From the NCBI GenBank assembly GCA_964200075.2, contig CAXNAA020000125.1, positions 1-26,990 of the forward strand: a DNA stretch of 26,990 bases, in the 5' to 3' direction. Position 1 is the first letter of the stretch; each line of letters starts with the position of its first letter. Shown piece by piece: positions 12,001-24,000 of this stretch. Both the position numbers and the translations under genes were made by a program. Source of the stretch: Sphacelaria rigidula (lineage: Eukaryota > Phaeophyceae > Sphacelariales). The notes below the pieces were generated by a model. That model was not told the origin of the DNA. It did not search any database and was given only the letters and a program-made list of their open reading frames with translations.

Positions 12001-15000
12001 ATTGCAAAGTGCAAATTCGAGGAGGATCTCAAAATCACGGAGATGGTATCTGCCGAGGGAGAGGTACGTGGATTCTTCGACTCCGGAGTCATGCTACGAT
12101 AGGGTGGGGGGGGGAGTGACTGCACGAAAAAGAGGGCTCATAGGGGTATCAGACGACCTGACACTGACAAACTCGAGGTGCGCATGTATTTGGGGAAAAC
12201 GATGTCAAGCAGTATGAATGAGCGTTATTTGTCGGTGACAAGCGCGTTCGAACAACCGTTGCTGCTTTCAATGACGATTTGAAGTGAAATTTCGTTGAAG
12301 GAATTGCCCCCCCCCCTCTATCGTAGCATGACTCTCTGGGGCTTAATCGAGTGGTACCGACTTCGGTGCCTGAGGATCGTACCCGTGTATGTAAGCGGTA
12401 TACAGCTAGCGTTCGCATTTATTTTTGCAAGTCTGCTGACCATTGGCAGAAGAACAATGTGTGGTTTTCGTTGGAATTTCCACCCCTGTTGGGCATGCAT
12501 TGTTTGCCATTGGATTGTAACGTGCGGAGCACAGCGCGTATTCTTGCGCACGTATTGGCTGGAAGTCGACGTCCACATGACCCTGTTTTCCCGACACAGA
12601 CAGTTGTACTTGACCGCGCCGTGGATCCTGAAAGTTCAGCTAACAAGGGCAACGTCGAGCGGTGGCTCCTCGAACTCGAAGCAATGCAGTGGGAATCCGT
12701 CAGGACGCAGGTTACACTAGCACTTGATGAGTACCCCACAATCACTCGCGAACAGTGGGTTCTCAACTGGCCGGCGCAAGCCGTTCTTGGAGTCAGCCAG
12801 GTGTGTGTGCATTGTAATCCAGTGCTCTAGAGGGCAGCAGTTGTTGAAGTGTGAAGCGCTTTCCCTGTCACGCTGACCGTGCGGCGGTCGTTCAAGAACT
12901 GCTCACACGACGCAGCAGTATAGGAAACGCAGAGAATGTCGGCGGGTATCTCATCTGCTCAACAAGTGTCAATTGCACCAGATCGTAGCTGCTGTCCGTC
13001 GATCTTCGATGGCTTCAGGTGTTCTGGACGCAAGACGTCGCCACTTCAATTAGAACTGGTGGGGTGAAAGGCCTAGAGCAAATGGTGCAGGTACTGAACA
13101 CCCAGCTGCGGAGTATCACTGTCCTTGTGCGAGGTCAGCTTTCGAAGCTTGAAAGACGAACACTTGGGGCGCTGTGTACCATTGATGTCCACGCGAGAGA
13201 TACAGTCGTCAAAATGATCGAGGCTGGCGTGTCTCACGAGGACGACTTTGACTGGATGAGTCAGCTTCGATATTACTGGGTAGCTGCGTGGAAAGACGGT
13301 CAGGCGGTCATCAAAGGAGACAACACCCTGGTAGCTCGGATAGTGAACGCAAAGTGCTTGTACGGGTATGAGTACTTGGGCAATACCATGCGCTTAGTCA
13401 TCACCCCCCTGACGGATAGATGCTATCGCACAATGATCGGAGCAATCGATTTGCTCTACGGTGGCGCGCCGGAGGGACCAGCTGGGACTGGCAAAACCGA
13501 AACTGTGAAGGACTTGTCCAAGGCGGTAGCCATTCAGGTACTCGTGTAGAGCACGCCAATGATGTCATCTTGCTCCGAAACCCTTGCAGAAGACGATTTT
13601 TGCGAACCTAATTTTGTGTCATCCAGAATGTTCTGCTGACAAAGCGAATGCTCATTGTTTCGGATTCCAGTGCGTGGTCTTTAACTGCTCCGATGGAATG
13701 GACTACCTCGCCATGGCGAAGTTTTTCAAGGGCTTGGCGGGATGTGGCTCCTGGTGCTGCTTCGATGAATTCAACCGCATCAATATCGAGGTGGGAAAAA
13801 TATACAGGTGCTTGCAGTCGGACGGGGGAAAAACAGGCCATAGCCAGCACTGATACGTCCCCCCACACATTTCTCGTGGTTGAGGTAAATGCTCTCATGT
13901 GCGCTTGAGCGATCTCTTACTGAAGCGATATGCGCCGACACCGCCGTCGCAGGTACTCAGCGTGATTGCGCAGCAAATCCTGACCATTAACAAAGCGAAG
14001 AAGGCTGGGGTGGAGAAGTTTCACTTCGAGGGTACCTTCATGAAGATAAACAGTAATGCTAATGCGTTCATCACCATGAATCCGGGATACGCGGGACGCG
14101 CGGAGCTTCCAGACAACCTCAAAGCTCTGTTTCGCCCATGTGCGATGATGGTCCCAGACTACTCTCTCATATCCGAAATTCGCCTATACTCGTTCGGGTT
14201 TGAGGATGCGCGAGAAAATGCGCAGAAGCTGGTTAGGGTGCTGCAGCTGTGCTCGGAACAGCTATCCAGTCAAAAGCATTACGACTATGGTATGCGCGCC
14301 GTCAACTCCATTTTGGTAAGAAATGTCCCACGGTAGGACCGCTGCACCTGTTGTCCATCTGCCCAAATGGGTTGTGCAATCCGTATAGAAGCACACCATT
14401 CGCCCCGGTACTGTCAGCGGCGATTATATATAATAAATTATTAACTCAGTCACTAACAATGATAGGCACTCGCTCGCAACTTCCAGGTCGCCGCCGGCAA
14501 CCTCCGCCAGCAATTGGGCAATGATCCCAGCTGGACGGAGGCGCGGATTGTGTTGCGTTCGGTGAATGATATCAACCTCCCGAAATTCACGGTGGAAGAC
14601 TTGCCTCTCTTCAAGGGCATCACAAGCGACCTCTTCCCTGGTGTCGATCTCGGCGAATCAGACCACGGACCTCTATTGGAAAGTGCTCAGATTGTGTGTG
14701 AAGAAGGCATCGTAATTTCCCCAGGGCAAGCGCTCAAGTTAATTCCGAGACCGTCATGGATGAAAAAGGTGGTTCAACTCTATGAAATGGTGCTCGTGCG
14801 TCACGGAGTCATGATCGTCGGGCAGACAGGTTCTGGGAAGACAACAACTGTCCATGCACTCGCAAGTGCCATGACACGGTGCTGCGAAGAGGGATCGGAG
14901 GATTTTGAGCGTGTCCAGGTGTGTGTATAACCGACGTTGCCTTTGCACAAAACGCCTCGATACGCGTGCCGTCATTTCGATAATATGTACGATCGGTTTT

Positions 15001-18000
15001 TGATCAACATGTCCAACTTGGCCCGTCAGGTACGAACAATGAATCCGAAGTCCATTTCGAGCGGACAGCTGTACGGAAATTTTGACGACAGTACCCATGA
15101 ATGGAGCGATGGGATCCTGGCCGTCATCTACCGCAACTGTTCGAAGGACACGTCTCCTGACCGTAAATGGTTGATGTTCGACGGGCCCGTGGATGCCGTT
15201 TGGATCGAGAACATGAACACAGTACTTGACGACAACAAGAAACTCTGCCTCATGAGTGGCGAGGTGTGTGTATCGCCGTGGTCTAGACGAAACGAATCGT
15301 TCAGTCGTGCACAAGTCACACTTGATTCGAGGCACTGACTCTCACCCAATGTTGCGACCGGCTTGACTTTCAGTTGTACTCGGTACTCACGAAGTGTTCC
15401 ATGATGTTCGTTCGCAACACGCAATCTCTGTTGTAGATCGTGAAGATGAGTGACTCCATGACGATGATGTTCGAAGCTGAGGACCTTGAGCAGGCGTCTC
15501 CCGCAACTGTTAGCCGCGTTGGAATGATCTTCTGCGAAATCCGAAACTTGGACTGGCAACCTTTACGAGACGTATGGCTCAACAGCCTACCTGTCACGTT
15601 CCAGGAGCATCGTTCTCTCATTGCAGGGCTATTTGATTGGCTTTTCCCGGCCGCTCTCTACTTCACACAGAAACAATGTGTTATTCCAACGCCGGTCACC
15701 GGTCAGGTGGGGTGTACTGCGGGTAGTTTCACTGACCTTGCGATACTGACCATGGGTATTGAGACATAGCCTTTTCTGACGAAAATATTGTGTCAGCAGG
15801 CACGCTCACCAAGCACTGACCCCGTGGTGCTCGTACTTACCGAGAGTGGTCGGCAGGCGACATCCACGTGCGTCGCGATCTACTAGGTTATGTGTTGTAC
15901 CCATTGCCTGGCATGCGGATCAAGTGCGGTCGTCGTGACACCTGCGCGACGTGTTTGATGTTGAACACGTTCGTTCCATCACTGGCAGCAGATATGTTGC
16001 ATCAAGATTACACCATCGAGGGTAAGCCCCTGTGACTTGATATGTAAGGCCGATGATGGCCTTCGTGACTTGTGCTAAACTTGTCTCTGCTCCCTGTTTT
16101 TTTCGTCGATTTCTGTCTGCAGGAGCTTGCAGCATCGCTCATTCGCCTCTTCGATGTTTTGTTGGATTCTCCGGACGGATTCGCATCCGATATGAGTAGG
16201 GTCCTAGAGTGTTTGTTCGTCAAGTCCCTAATTTGGTCCGTGGGGGCTTGCGTTGATAGCAGAGGGCGACAGCTATTCGGAGACTACCTCAGAATGGTGA
16301 TGGAGGACAGAGGCCTGGAAGCTTCCGATGCTCATCAGGATTTCCTTCTGAAAAACAGAGAGTGGGTTCCACGTGATAGGCCCATCGGTCTCCTACCGCC
16401 AGACGATGGGACCTTATTGTACGACTACAGGTTCGACGCCAAGAAAGGGCAATGGCAACCGTGGCTGGTGAAGGTATTTTGAAAACTTCAATCACCTTCC
16501 CACAGTATACATGCCTGAGTTATGACACTGAGCCAAGTATATTTATGTCAGCTACCAATAGTTGTTTGAGCATGGTAGAAGAAATCGCGTTTCCCCATCC
16601 AAAGCAATGCTTGACGTTTAGTCAACTATCCGTGCATTCTGACAGGGCGAGAAGTTCGTGATACCGCGCGATGCAACCTTCAACAGCATCGTGGTTCCCA
16701 CCATGGACACTGTGCGGAACGAGTATCTTATTCATACGTTAATCACCCACGGTCACCACGTGTTATGCACGGGCGACACGGGCACTGGAAAATCCGTAAC
16801 AGCCAAGAAGAAGCTTCTCTTTGGAATGGGGGAGAAATTCAGCACGATCATGCTGAATTTTTCCGCCCAGACATCCGCTAACCAGGTACGGGCCGGGCCG
16901 GCTGTTGTTTATATTGGTGTGATGTGATGAAAATGATGCTAGCTGTTATGAATCAGATACCCGGATGCATGTTGCCATTTTCCGTCCCTCGTCGAGAGAA
17001 CCACCTCATTCGCCTGCTCCCGTACTCTGCACCCGCACCTGCAGACGCAAGATATAATCGACTCGAAGCTTGACAAGCGTCGCAAGGGAGTCCTGGGCCC
17101 ACCATTAGGAATGACATGCGTCGTATTCGTAGATGATCTAAATATGCCAGCGAAGGAGACCTACGGTGCTCAACCTCCCGTAGAAATTCTGCGTCAGTGG
17201 ATGGATCATGGAGGATGGTACGACCGGAAGGAGAACACATTCCGCCAACTGGTCGACATCCAGTTTGTTGCTGCGATGGGTCCGCCCGGCGGAGGACGTA
17301 CAAGTATTACTCAGCGCTACGTTCGTCATTTCAGCTTGTTGAACTTCGTACCTTTCAGCAACGAGTCGCTTCAGCGAGTGTTTGGCACTATTTTGGAATG
17401 GTACCTACAGCGAGGATTTAATTCTGCAATCAAACAGGTGCTTGCTGTTGATGTTCACGTATCAAACTAGAATTAAATTTCTTGGCCGCTCGAGTTTTCA
17501 GTCTTTTAAGTTACATTGATCATTTAGCCGAAAGCTCGAGATGGACATTCGAGCATATCGATTGCCGGCTCGAGGGCATGACTGTGCCTCTGGTGTAAAC
17601 GTCACATTATGCTTCTATGTAGACTTGTTGTTACCGCGTATTCTAAGCCATACTATACGTACTTGAAGCACCCGCACATGCTGCCCCACACGCCTAGTCG
17701 AATGGTTACCCAGCAATTGTTTGCCTGACCAACTCCCGTATCACCGCACAGGTTGCGGCAAATGTGGTAACTGCGACGCTGGATATCTACAACACAATCG
17801 CCGATAACTTGCTACCAACACCTGCTAAAAGTCACTACACGTTCAACTTACGAGATCTTTCAAAAGTATTCCAGGTAAGAATATTTTGGTTCAGATCCAC
17901 GTAGCCCATAATCTGCAGTACGCAAACCAAGCAGGTCATACATTCCGCAATGTTGCCTCGTCATTTTCAAACCGATACAAGATACATGTTGCCCATGTAG

Positions 18001-21000
18001 GATTTCGGCTATCTCGCACGAAAAAAAACAACGCCAGCCCTGGCTGTTCGTCACATGCGATTCGTTTCTTATGTGGAGAGTGGCGAGACGCACGTATGGC
18101 ACAACTCATCACACACCTGTCTCGGATGACAGACGGCAGAGGCATGACGTTTAAGCCTTTGTAGTTTACAATGTGGTTCTGTTTGCGTGCGTTTCTGTGG
18201 TCAAGCGTCCCCTTCAAATCGACGACATACAATTGCATGACGATGCTCTTGACAAGCATTGCTGCTGCCTGCCCCACCCCCGGGGTGTACAATCTTGCCT
18301 ACACATCCACTCAGAGGTGTCATCGAATTACTGGAAATGAAAATAAATTTTGTTGTCCATATCCTGCGCCATAAGAATCTGGTGGCTTAGCACCATATTG
18401 TCATTTCTGCGGAATATCCTCCACCCACCTTATTTATCTCTTCCTTTTCTTTTTTTCACGTCTTAGTCGACTCTGTTGTGCTGTTCTACATCTTCTGTCC
18501 CTTCTTTTTCTTCAGCGAGTGTTAGGGTACGTCTATCATGTGGATAATGACCGCGGCTGGATCATTACTCTTGGGGCGTCCGTTAAAGTGCGACAATCAA
18601 TCAATCATATCAATCCACGTTGAATTTGTTTCCTCGTATATCCAGGGTGTTCTTCAAGGAAATGCGAGCCTCATTTCTGAAAAGGAGCAGTTCGTTCGAC
18701 TGTGGAGTCATGAATGCCTACGGATATTCCATGACCGACTGGTGGACGACAGTGACCGGACGTGGTTTAACCGCATGCTTGTGGAGAAGGTGAGATAATT
18801 TCACTCGGGCAGACTCTATCCTGCAGCCTGTAGACAAAGACTTGTGCGAGGATGGAGTAATGATGATCGACTGTGCACCGATGTGTGTGCGCGTCAGGTC
18901 AAAGCTCACTTCAGTCTGGATTACGAAAGCCGCGTTCGAGGGAAAAATGAAGTGTTGCTGTATGGAAACTTCAGTGACCCGAAAGGGGGTAAGGTGAGAT
19001 GCGCTTTGCTGACGAGTCATGGAGCCGACCGCAGTTATTTCCTGGACCCGCTTGTGGGAAAATAATAGGCGTGGAGATCAGCTCTATCTAGCACACGTTA
19101 TCTCACTGGATGGGAAGATCGAGGTCTGACGATAGAGAAATATGTTTTTGCCATATAGAGGAAACTTTGCTTGGACATGTGACAATTCGAAGATAACAAG
19201 AGGAGGGCTTCTCTCGGCCATTTCCGTCGAGTCCGAGACCTTTGTAGCATTGCCGTTAGCGACACGTTTTCCATTGTATTCCCTTCCATTCACAGTTGTC
19301 AATCGATGTCAGACGAGGCTTTAAAGGTGCTCTCCTTGACCATCTAGTGACGACTTGACAAAAATCCAGATTTTCTCAAGTTTTTTGTTTCAACGTGCTT
19401 CCCTCTCCGACCTTTTTTCTAATACGTCGTTCCTAAGGTATACCAAGAGATCGACGACCATGAAGCTCTGGCGAAAACTATGGAAGACTATCTGGAAGAT
19501 CACAATGCCATGACCAGCAAGCCAATATCTTTAGTGCTTTTTCAAAATGCCATTGAGCACGTGGCACGTGTGAGCCGAATAATATGCCAACCAATGGGAA
19601 ATGCACTCCTCGTGGGCGTTGGAGGGTCTGGCCGTAAGTCCCTCACTGTTCTCGCAGTCTCCATTGCTGACTTCAAGCTATTTCAGATCGAGATATCGAA
19701 ATCCTACGGCATGGTGGAGTGGAGGGATGATCTGAGGAAGGTGTTAACAATGGCCGGGGCTGAAAACAGGTGAGATCAACCGCACCTTTCGATCACGGAT
19801 TACGGTGAATAAAAAGCATTCTTGTCTCGATAACCTGCTTCTTTCACGCCTTGTCTCTTGTCAACAACATGACGCGCACAGAGCCACGGTTTTTCTCTTC
19901 GACGACACGCAACTTGTTCATGAAGCATTTTTGGAAGATATCAACGGCATTCTTAACACGGGCGAAGTCCCGAGCCTGTTCAACAATGAGGAGATGGTGG
20001 CAATCAACGAGGCATTGACCAAGCCTGCGCAGGTAGCTTTTCTCTGTGCAATAATTCAATCGGATGGTGTCGTAGCTACGATCGTAACTCTACCCATGCC
20101 GCCCGCGTCTAAAGAGCAACAAAAAAATAATCGCGTTAAAGCTTGTACCAATCATGTACCCATGGGGTTGAACTACAACGCTACCGCCGCTTCGCTCGTG
20201 CAGGCAGCTGGGATCAACACGGGATCTCCGGCTGAAGTGTATGCGTTTTTCATCGAAAGGGCGCGCACCAATCTGCACGTCGTGCTATGCCTCAGCCCCA
20301 TCGGCGATGCGTTCCGCACTCGTTTACGCATGTTCCCGTCGCTGGTGAACTGCTGTACCATCGACTGGTGAGGTGTGCCCAGAACAAATCGTGTTGTGGA
20401 CGCGAAGATGACCGTAGAGCACCGTATACCGTCCAGCGACGTTTCGGTTTTGACCCGTGTGACTCTTTTAGGTTCACAGCGTGGCCGCAAGAAGCACTCA
20501 AGAGTGTTGCAAGACATTTTCTGGACGCGGTGGATATGGAAGAGGCAGTCAAAGCCGGCGTCGTGGATGTGTGTGTCGACATGCAGCAGCGTGCGCGAGA
20601 TATGGCCGAGGATTATCGAACGGAGATGGGTCGGTATTACTACGTGACGCCAACATCGTACTTGGAATTGATCAATACATTTAAGGTGACCGAACGACCT
20701 GCGCCTTCAGGTTTGTATCCCTCGTGCGCCTTTTGCACCGATCTGCTGCGAGGATGCGTTGCCTTGGATGACGGGATACCGCTAGTAGTTATTGCCAATC
20801 ATTGCACCCCCCCGTCCTACCTTGCAGAACCTTTTACACAGACAGAGACGGAGTGTTCAAGATCGCAAAGAGCGCTACGATAATGGCTTGCTCAAGCTGG
20901 CAGATACAGAAGAGCAGGTCGCTCAGATGCAGGTCGATCTCGAGGAATTGCAACCCAAGCTAAAGGAAGCAACTATCGCTACGGATGCTCTTCTCGTGCA

Positions 21001-24000
21001 AATCGCAAAGGACACAGAGGTTGCCAACGAAAAAAAGGCAATTGTGGAGAAGGAGGTAAGTTCAAATAATGTAGCCGTTCGTGTCAATGCACGGCTATTT
21101 CGGAGAAAAATAGCCGTACGCGCTGATTGCGGTCGGGAAACGTATTTCAACTGACAGGAAGTCATTTGCAATACACAAGCGGAAGAATCAAGGGCTCTGA
21201 AAGCATCGTGCGAGGCGGATCTTGCAGAGGCGTTGCCTGCGCTGGAGTCGGCTGTTTCTGCGCTCAAGAGTTTGTCTAAAGGAGACATAGTGGAGGCGAG
21301 TGCGAAATAAACCGGACGACCATATCACAAACCGACGGTTATGTGGAAGCCAGTTTGTCCAGCGCTCGCACTGACCTCTGAAAACCGATGCATGTTACTG
21401 GCGTTACAACGGGCCCTCAACTGCAATCGCTGTTGAACCAGGTCAAGGCAATGAAGAAACCTCCGGCGGCCGTGAAGCTTGTCATGGAGGCTGTGTGTAT
21501 AATGATGGGTGTCAAGCCCGACAAAATCAAGGATCCCAATGGGGGCACAAAAAAAGTAGACGACTACTGGGGTCCTGCTCAAAAACATCTATTGGGGGAC
21601 TCGCGATTCTTGCAAAACCTCATGGACTACGACAAGGACAACATGGACTCGGCTATGGTTGAAAAGGTGAGCAAGCCAGCACCAAAAAGGATTCGTATCG
21701 CAGTCCGCATTTTCGCAGGGGATTATAGGAATGATTGCTTTTAGAGCACGGTCAAGGACACAGTAATCGTCGGTCTCCGCTTCTGGTCGTAGGCAGCGTT
21801 TCGACGTGCCACGCTGACGAATCTTCGTTTTTGCAGCGTTCCTTGTTCAGTCTCGATGAAAATGGATAGCCGTATCACAGATCACCGTGTCTTTTTCAGG
21901 TTAAAACGAGTTATACGGATGACACAGACTTCGACCCTGACAAAGTGAAAAAAGGGTCGGTAGCGGCGGCTGGGCTTTGCAAGTGGGTCCATGCCATGGT
22001 GGTGTACAATCGCGTTGCGAAAGTTGTGGGACCGAAACGAGAAGCGCTCGCAGAGGCTGAATCAACACTGGCGCAAGCGATGGCAGAGCTGGGCGAGAAG
22101 CAGGCGATGTTGAAGGTATTTTTAGTCGATTCCCTGGGAAAGCTCTACGAGCACACTGGGTCGCAGTCTGCACGGTGCACCGTCGAGAGCACATGCTACT
22201 GAGAATGTACGTTGATCCTGTATCCTAGCGAAAATGTACGATAACTGTGTATACATGGTGGACCTGTGATCGTGACGATGCACGTGACCCGATTATAATA
22301 GGATCTAATGGACAAGCTTGCTACGCTCCAGCAGCAGCTGAAGGAAGCAGAGGACAAGAAGATTGCTCTGCAAGACCAGGTATGACGACTTCATTCAGAT
22401 GTGTTATTCGTCGCGAGCTGTGGGTATGGTGTTTGCCGCATCGTTTGACGAGGGTAGCTTTCATTTGCGTCTACATCTTCTCTGTTGCGACCCCTCCTTT
22501 CCGTCCTCCTCCCGTTCGTTCATCGGCTCTCAGGTGACAGATTGCGGAAACAAACTGAGAAGAGCTGAGCAACTGATATCAGGACTGGGAGGGGAAAAGA
22601 CAAGTTGGGCACGTTTCTCTAGCGAGTTGCAAAGTCGTTATGAGAACGTCACAGGTCAGATAGCTGTGCACAGCGTTACAACTGCCGTTGTTTGTCGTCG
22701 GGAAGCTGTCTTGTTCAGCAGACTTGTAAATGTTGCTGGAGGGATTTGAAATTGTGCACGCTTTGCACGAGTTGTTGCGTTGTGTCAGGCGATCAAAGCT
22801 GCGGAAACGCCGGTTGGCCTCGCTGTTGTGCCCAGCCACTGAAGAGGACTGGACTACGTCCAAAGTCCAACTTTGCTACCTGGCAGAACCTTGCAGTATA
22901 CACAGCAAGCAGACATATTTCTGCTGCCGACGTAGAAGTCTCGAACACGGGTAAACTATTTCCCTGACAAGACCATATGCTGTTTCGGCGCAGGCGACAT
23001 AACCCTATCTGCTGGCTTAATTGCATATATGGGCGCCTTCACGTCAGCATATCGAGAACAAGCTGTATCCCAGTGGTCCAGGCTTCTGGGAGCAAAGTGC
23101 ATCCCGTGCAGCGAAAACTTCCGGCTAGAGACGACGCTAGGCGATGCGGTCAAAATTCGTGGATGGGTGATCGATAAACTCCCAAACGATAGTTTCAGTA
23201 TCGACAATGCCATCATGTTGTTTGAGAGCAACCGATGGCCACTTATGGTCGATCCTCAAGGACAGGCGAACAAATGGGTCAAGAAACGAGAGACTGACAA
23301 TCAGCTGAAGGTGGTCAAACAGAACCAGGTGCGCTGATACGTGAAGCCACGGAAGAGGAATCCATTTCGCGAAGCCACAAGGAGAAATCCCTCGGAAATG
23401 AACGTGACGCATTGCTTGCACCTCGATCTTGCCCACAGAGCACACTACCCTCAACCCCTTTCTGGTGTGCTCCTCGTTCCCCAATAGGCCAGTTTTGTAC
23501 GGGCGATCGAGAACGCAATCCAGTTTGGGTCTCCTATACTCCTGGAAAACGTCCCGGAAAGCCTAGACCCTGTACTTGAGCCAGTGTTGCTCAAACAGGT
23601 GGTGACGGTCGGTGGGATCTCGACACTGCGTCTCGGGGACAACAGTGTGGAGTACGACCCGAACTTCCGCCTATACATCAGTACGAAAATGACCAATCCC
23701 CACTATCCTCCGGAGTTGTGCGTAAAGGTGAGCAAATGCTCATCCGACCGTGAGCTATTCGAGCATAATTTTTCGAGATGAGTGTGAAGAGCGGTGCAGG
23801 AATTTACTCTCTCTCATGTAGGATCCCAACGCTGTGCAAGTGGAGAGTATCGAGGTAACTCATACCTTCATTCGCAAACTAATTGATTCCTTCTCGATAC
23901 CATGCGTAAAATACTCCAACTCGCGAAATAACCCCCATGGATACATACGATTCTCGCTAAAACCCACTAGTCCAGTTAGTATGAAGTCCTGCTCACAGCA

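Larger units (their letters stand above)
10552..12800 (+). other. DHC exons 15-20: linker (DHC_N2) (residues 1016-1364)
   Basis: Exons 10552-10695, 10816-11037, 11158-11322, 11518-11628, 11860-12063 and 12600-12800, all phase 0. This is the mechanical linker that swings over the AAA ring. Landmarks are unmistakable: [91 protein letters not shown]; and [11 protein letters not shown] with [14 protein letters not shown] just before AAA1. The intron between exons 19 and 20 holds a MITE-like element, and the join EGE|TVVLDR skips it cleanly. Confidence 0.95.

Noticed and set aside
12104-12316. G and C homopolymers as a G-quadruplex pair
   Set aside because: Each is a single run rather than four spaced G-tracts; the inverted-repeat explanation is simpler.
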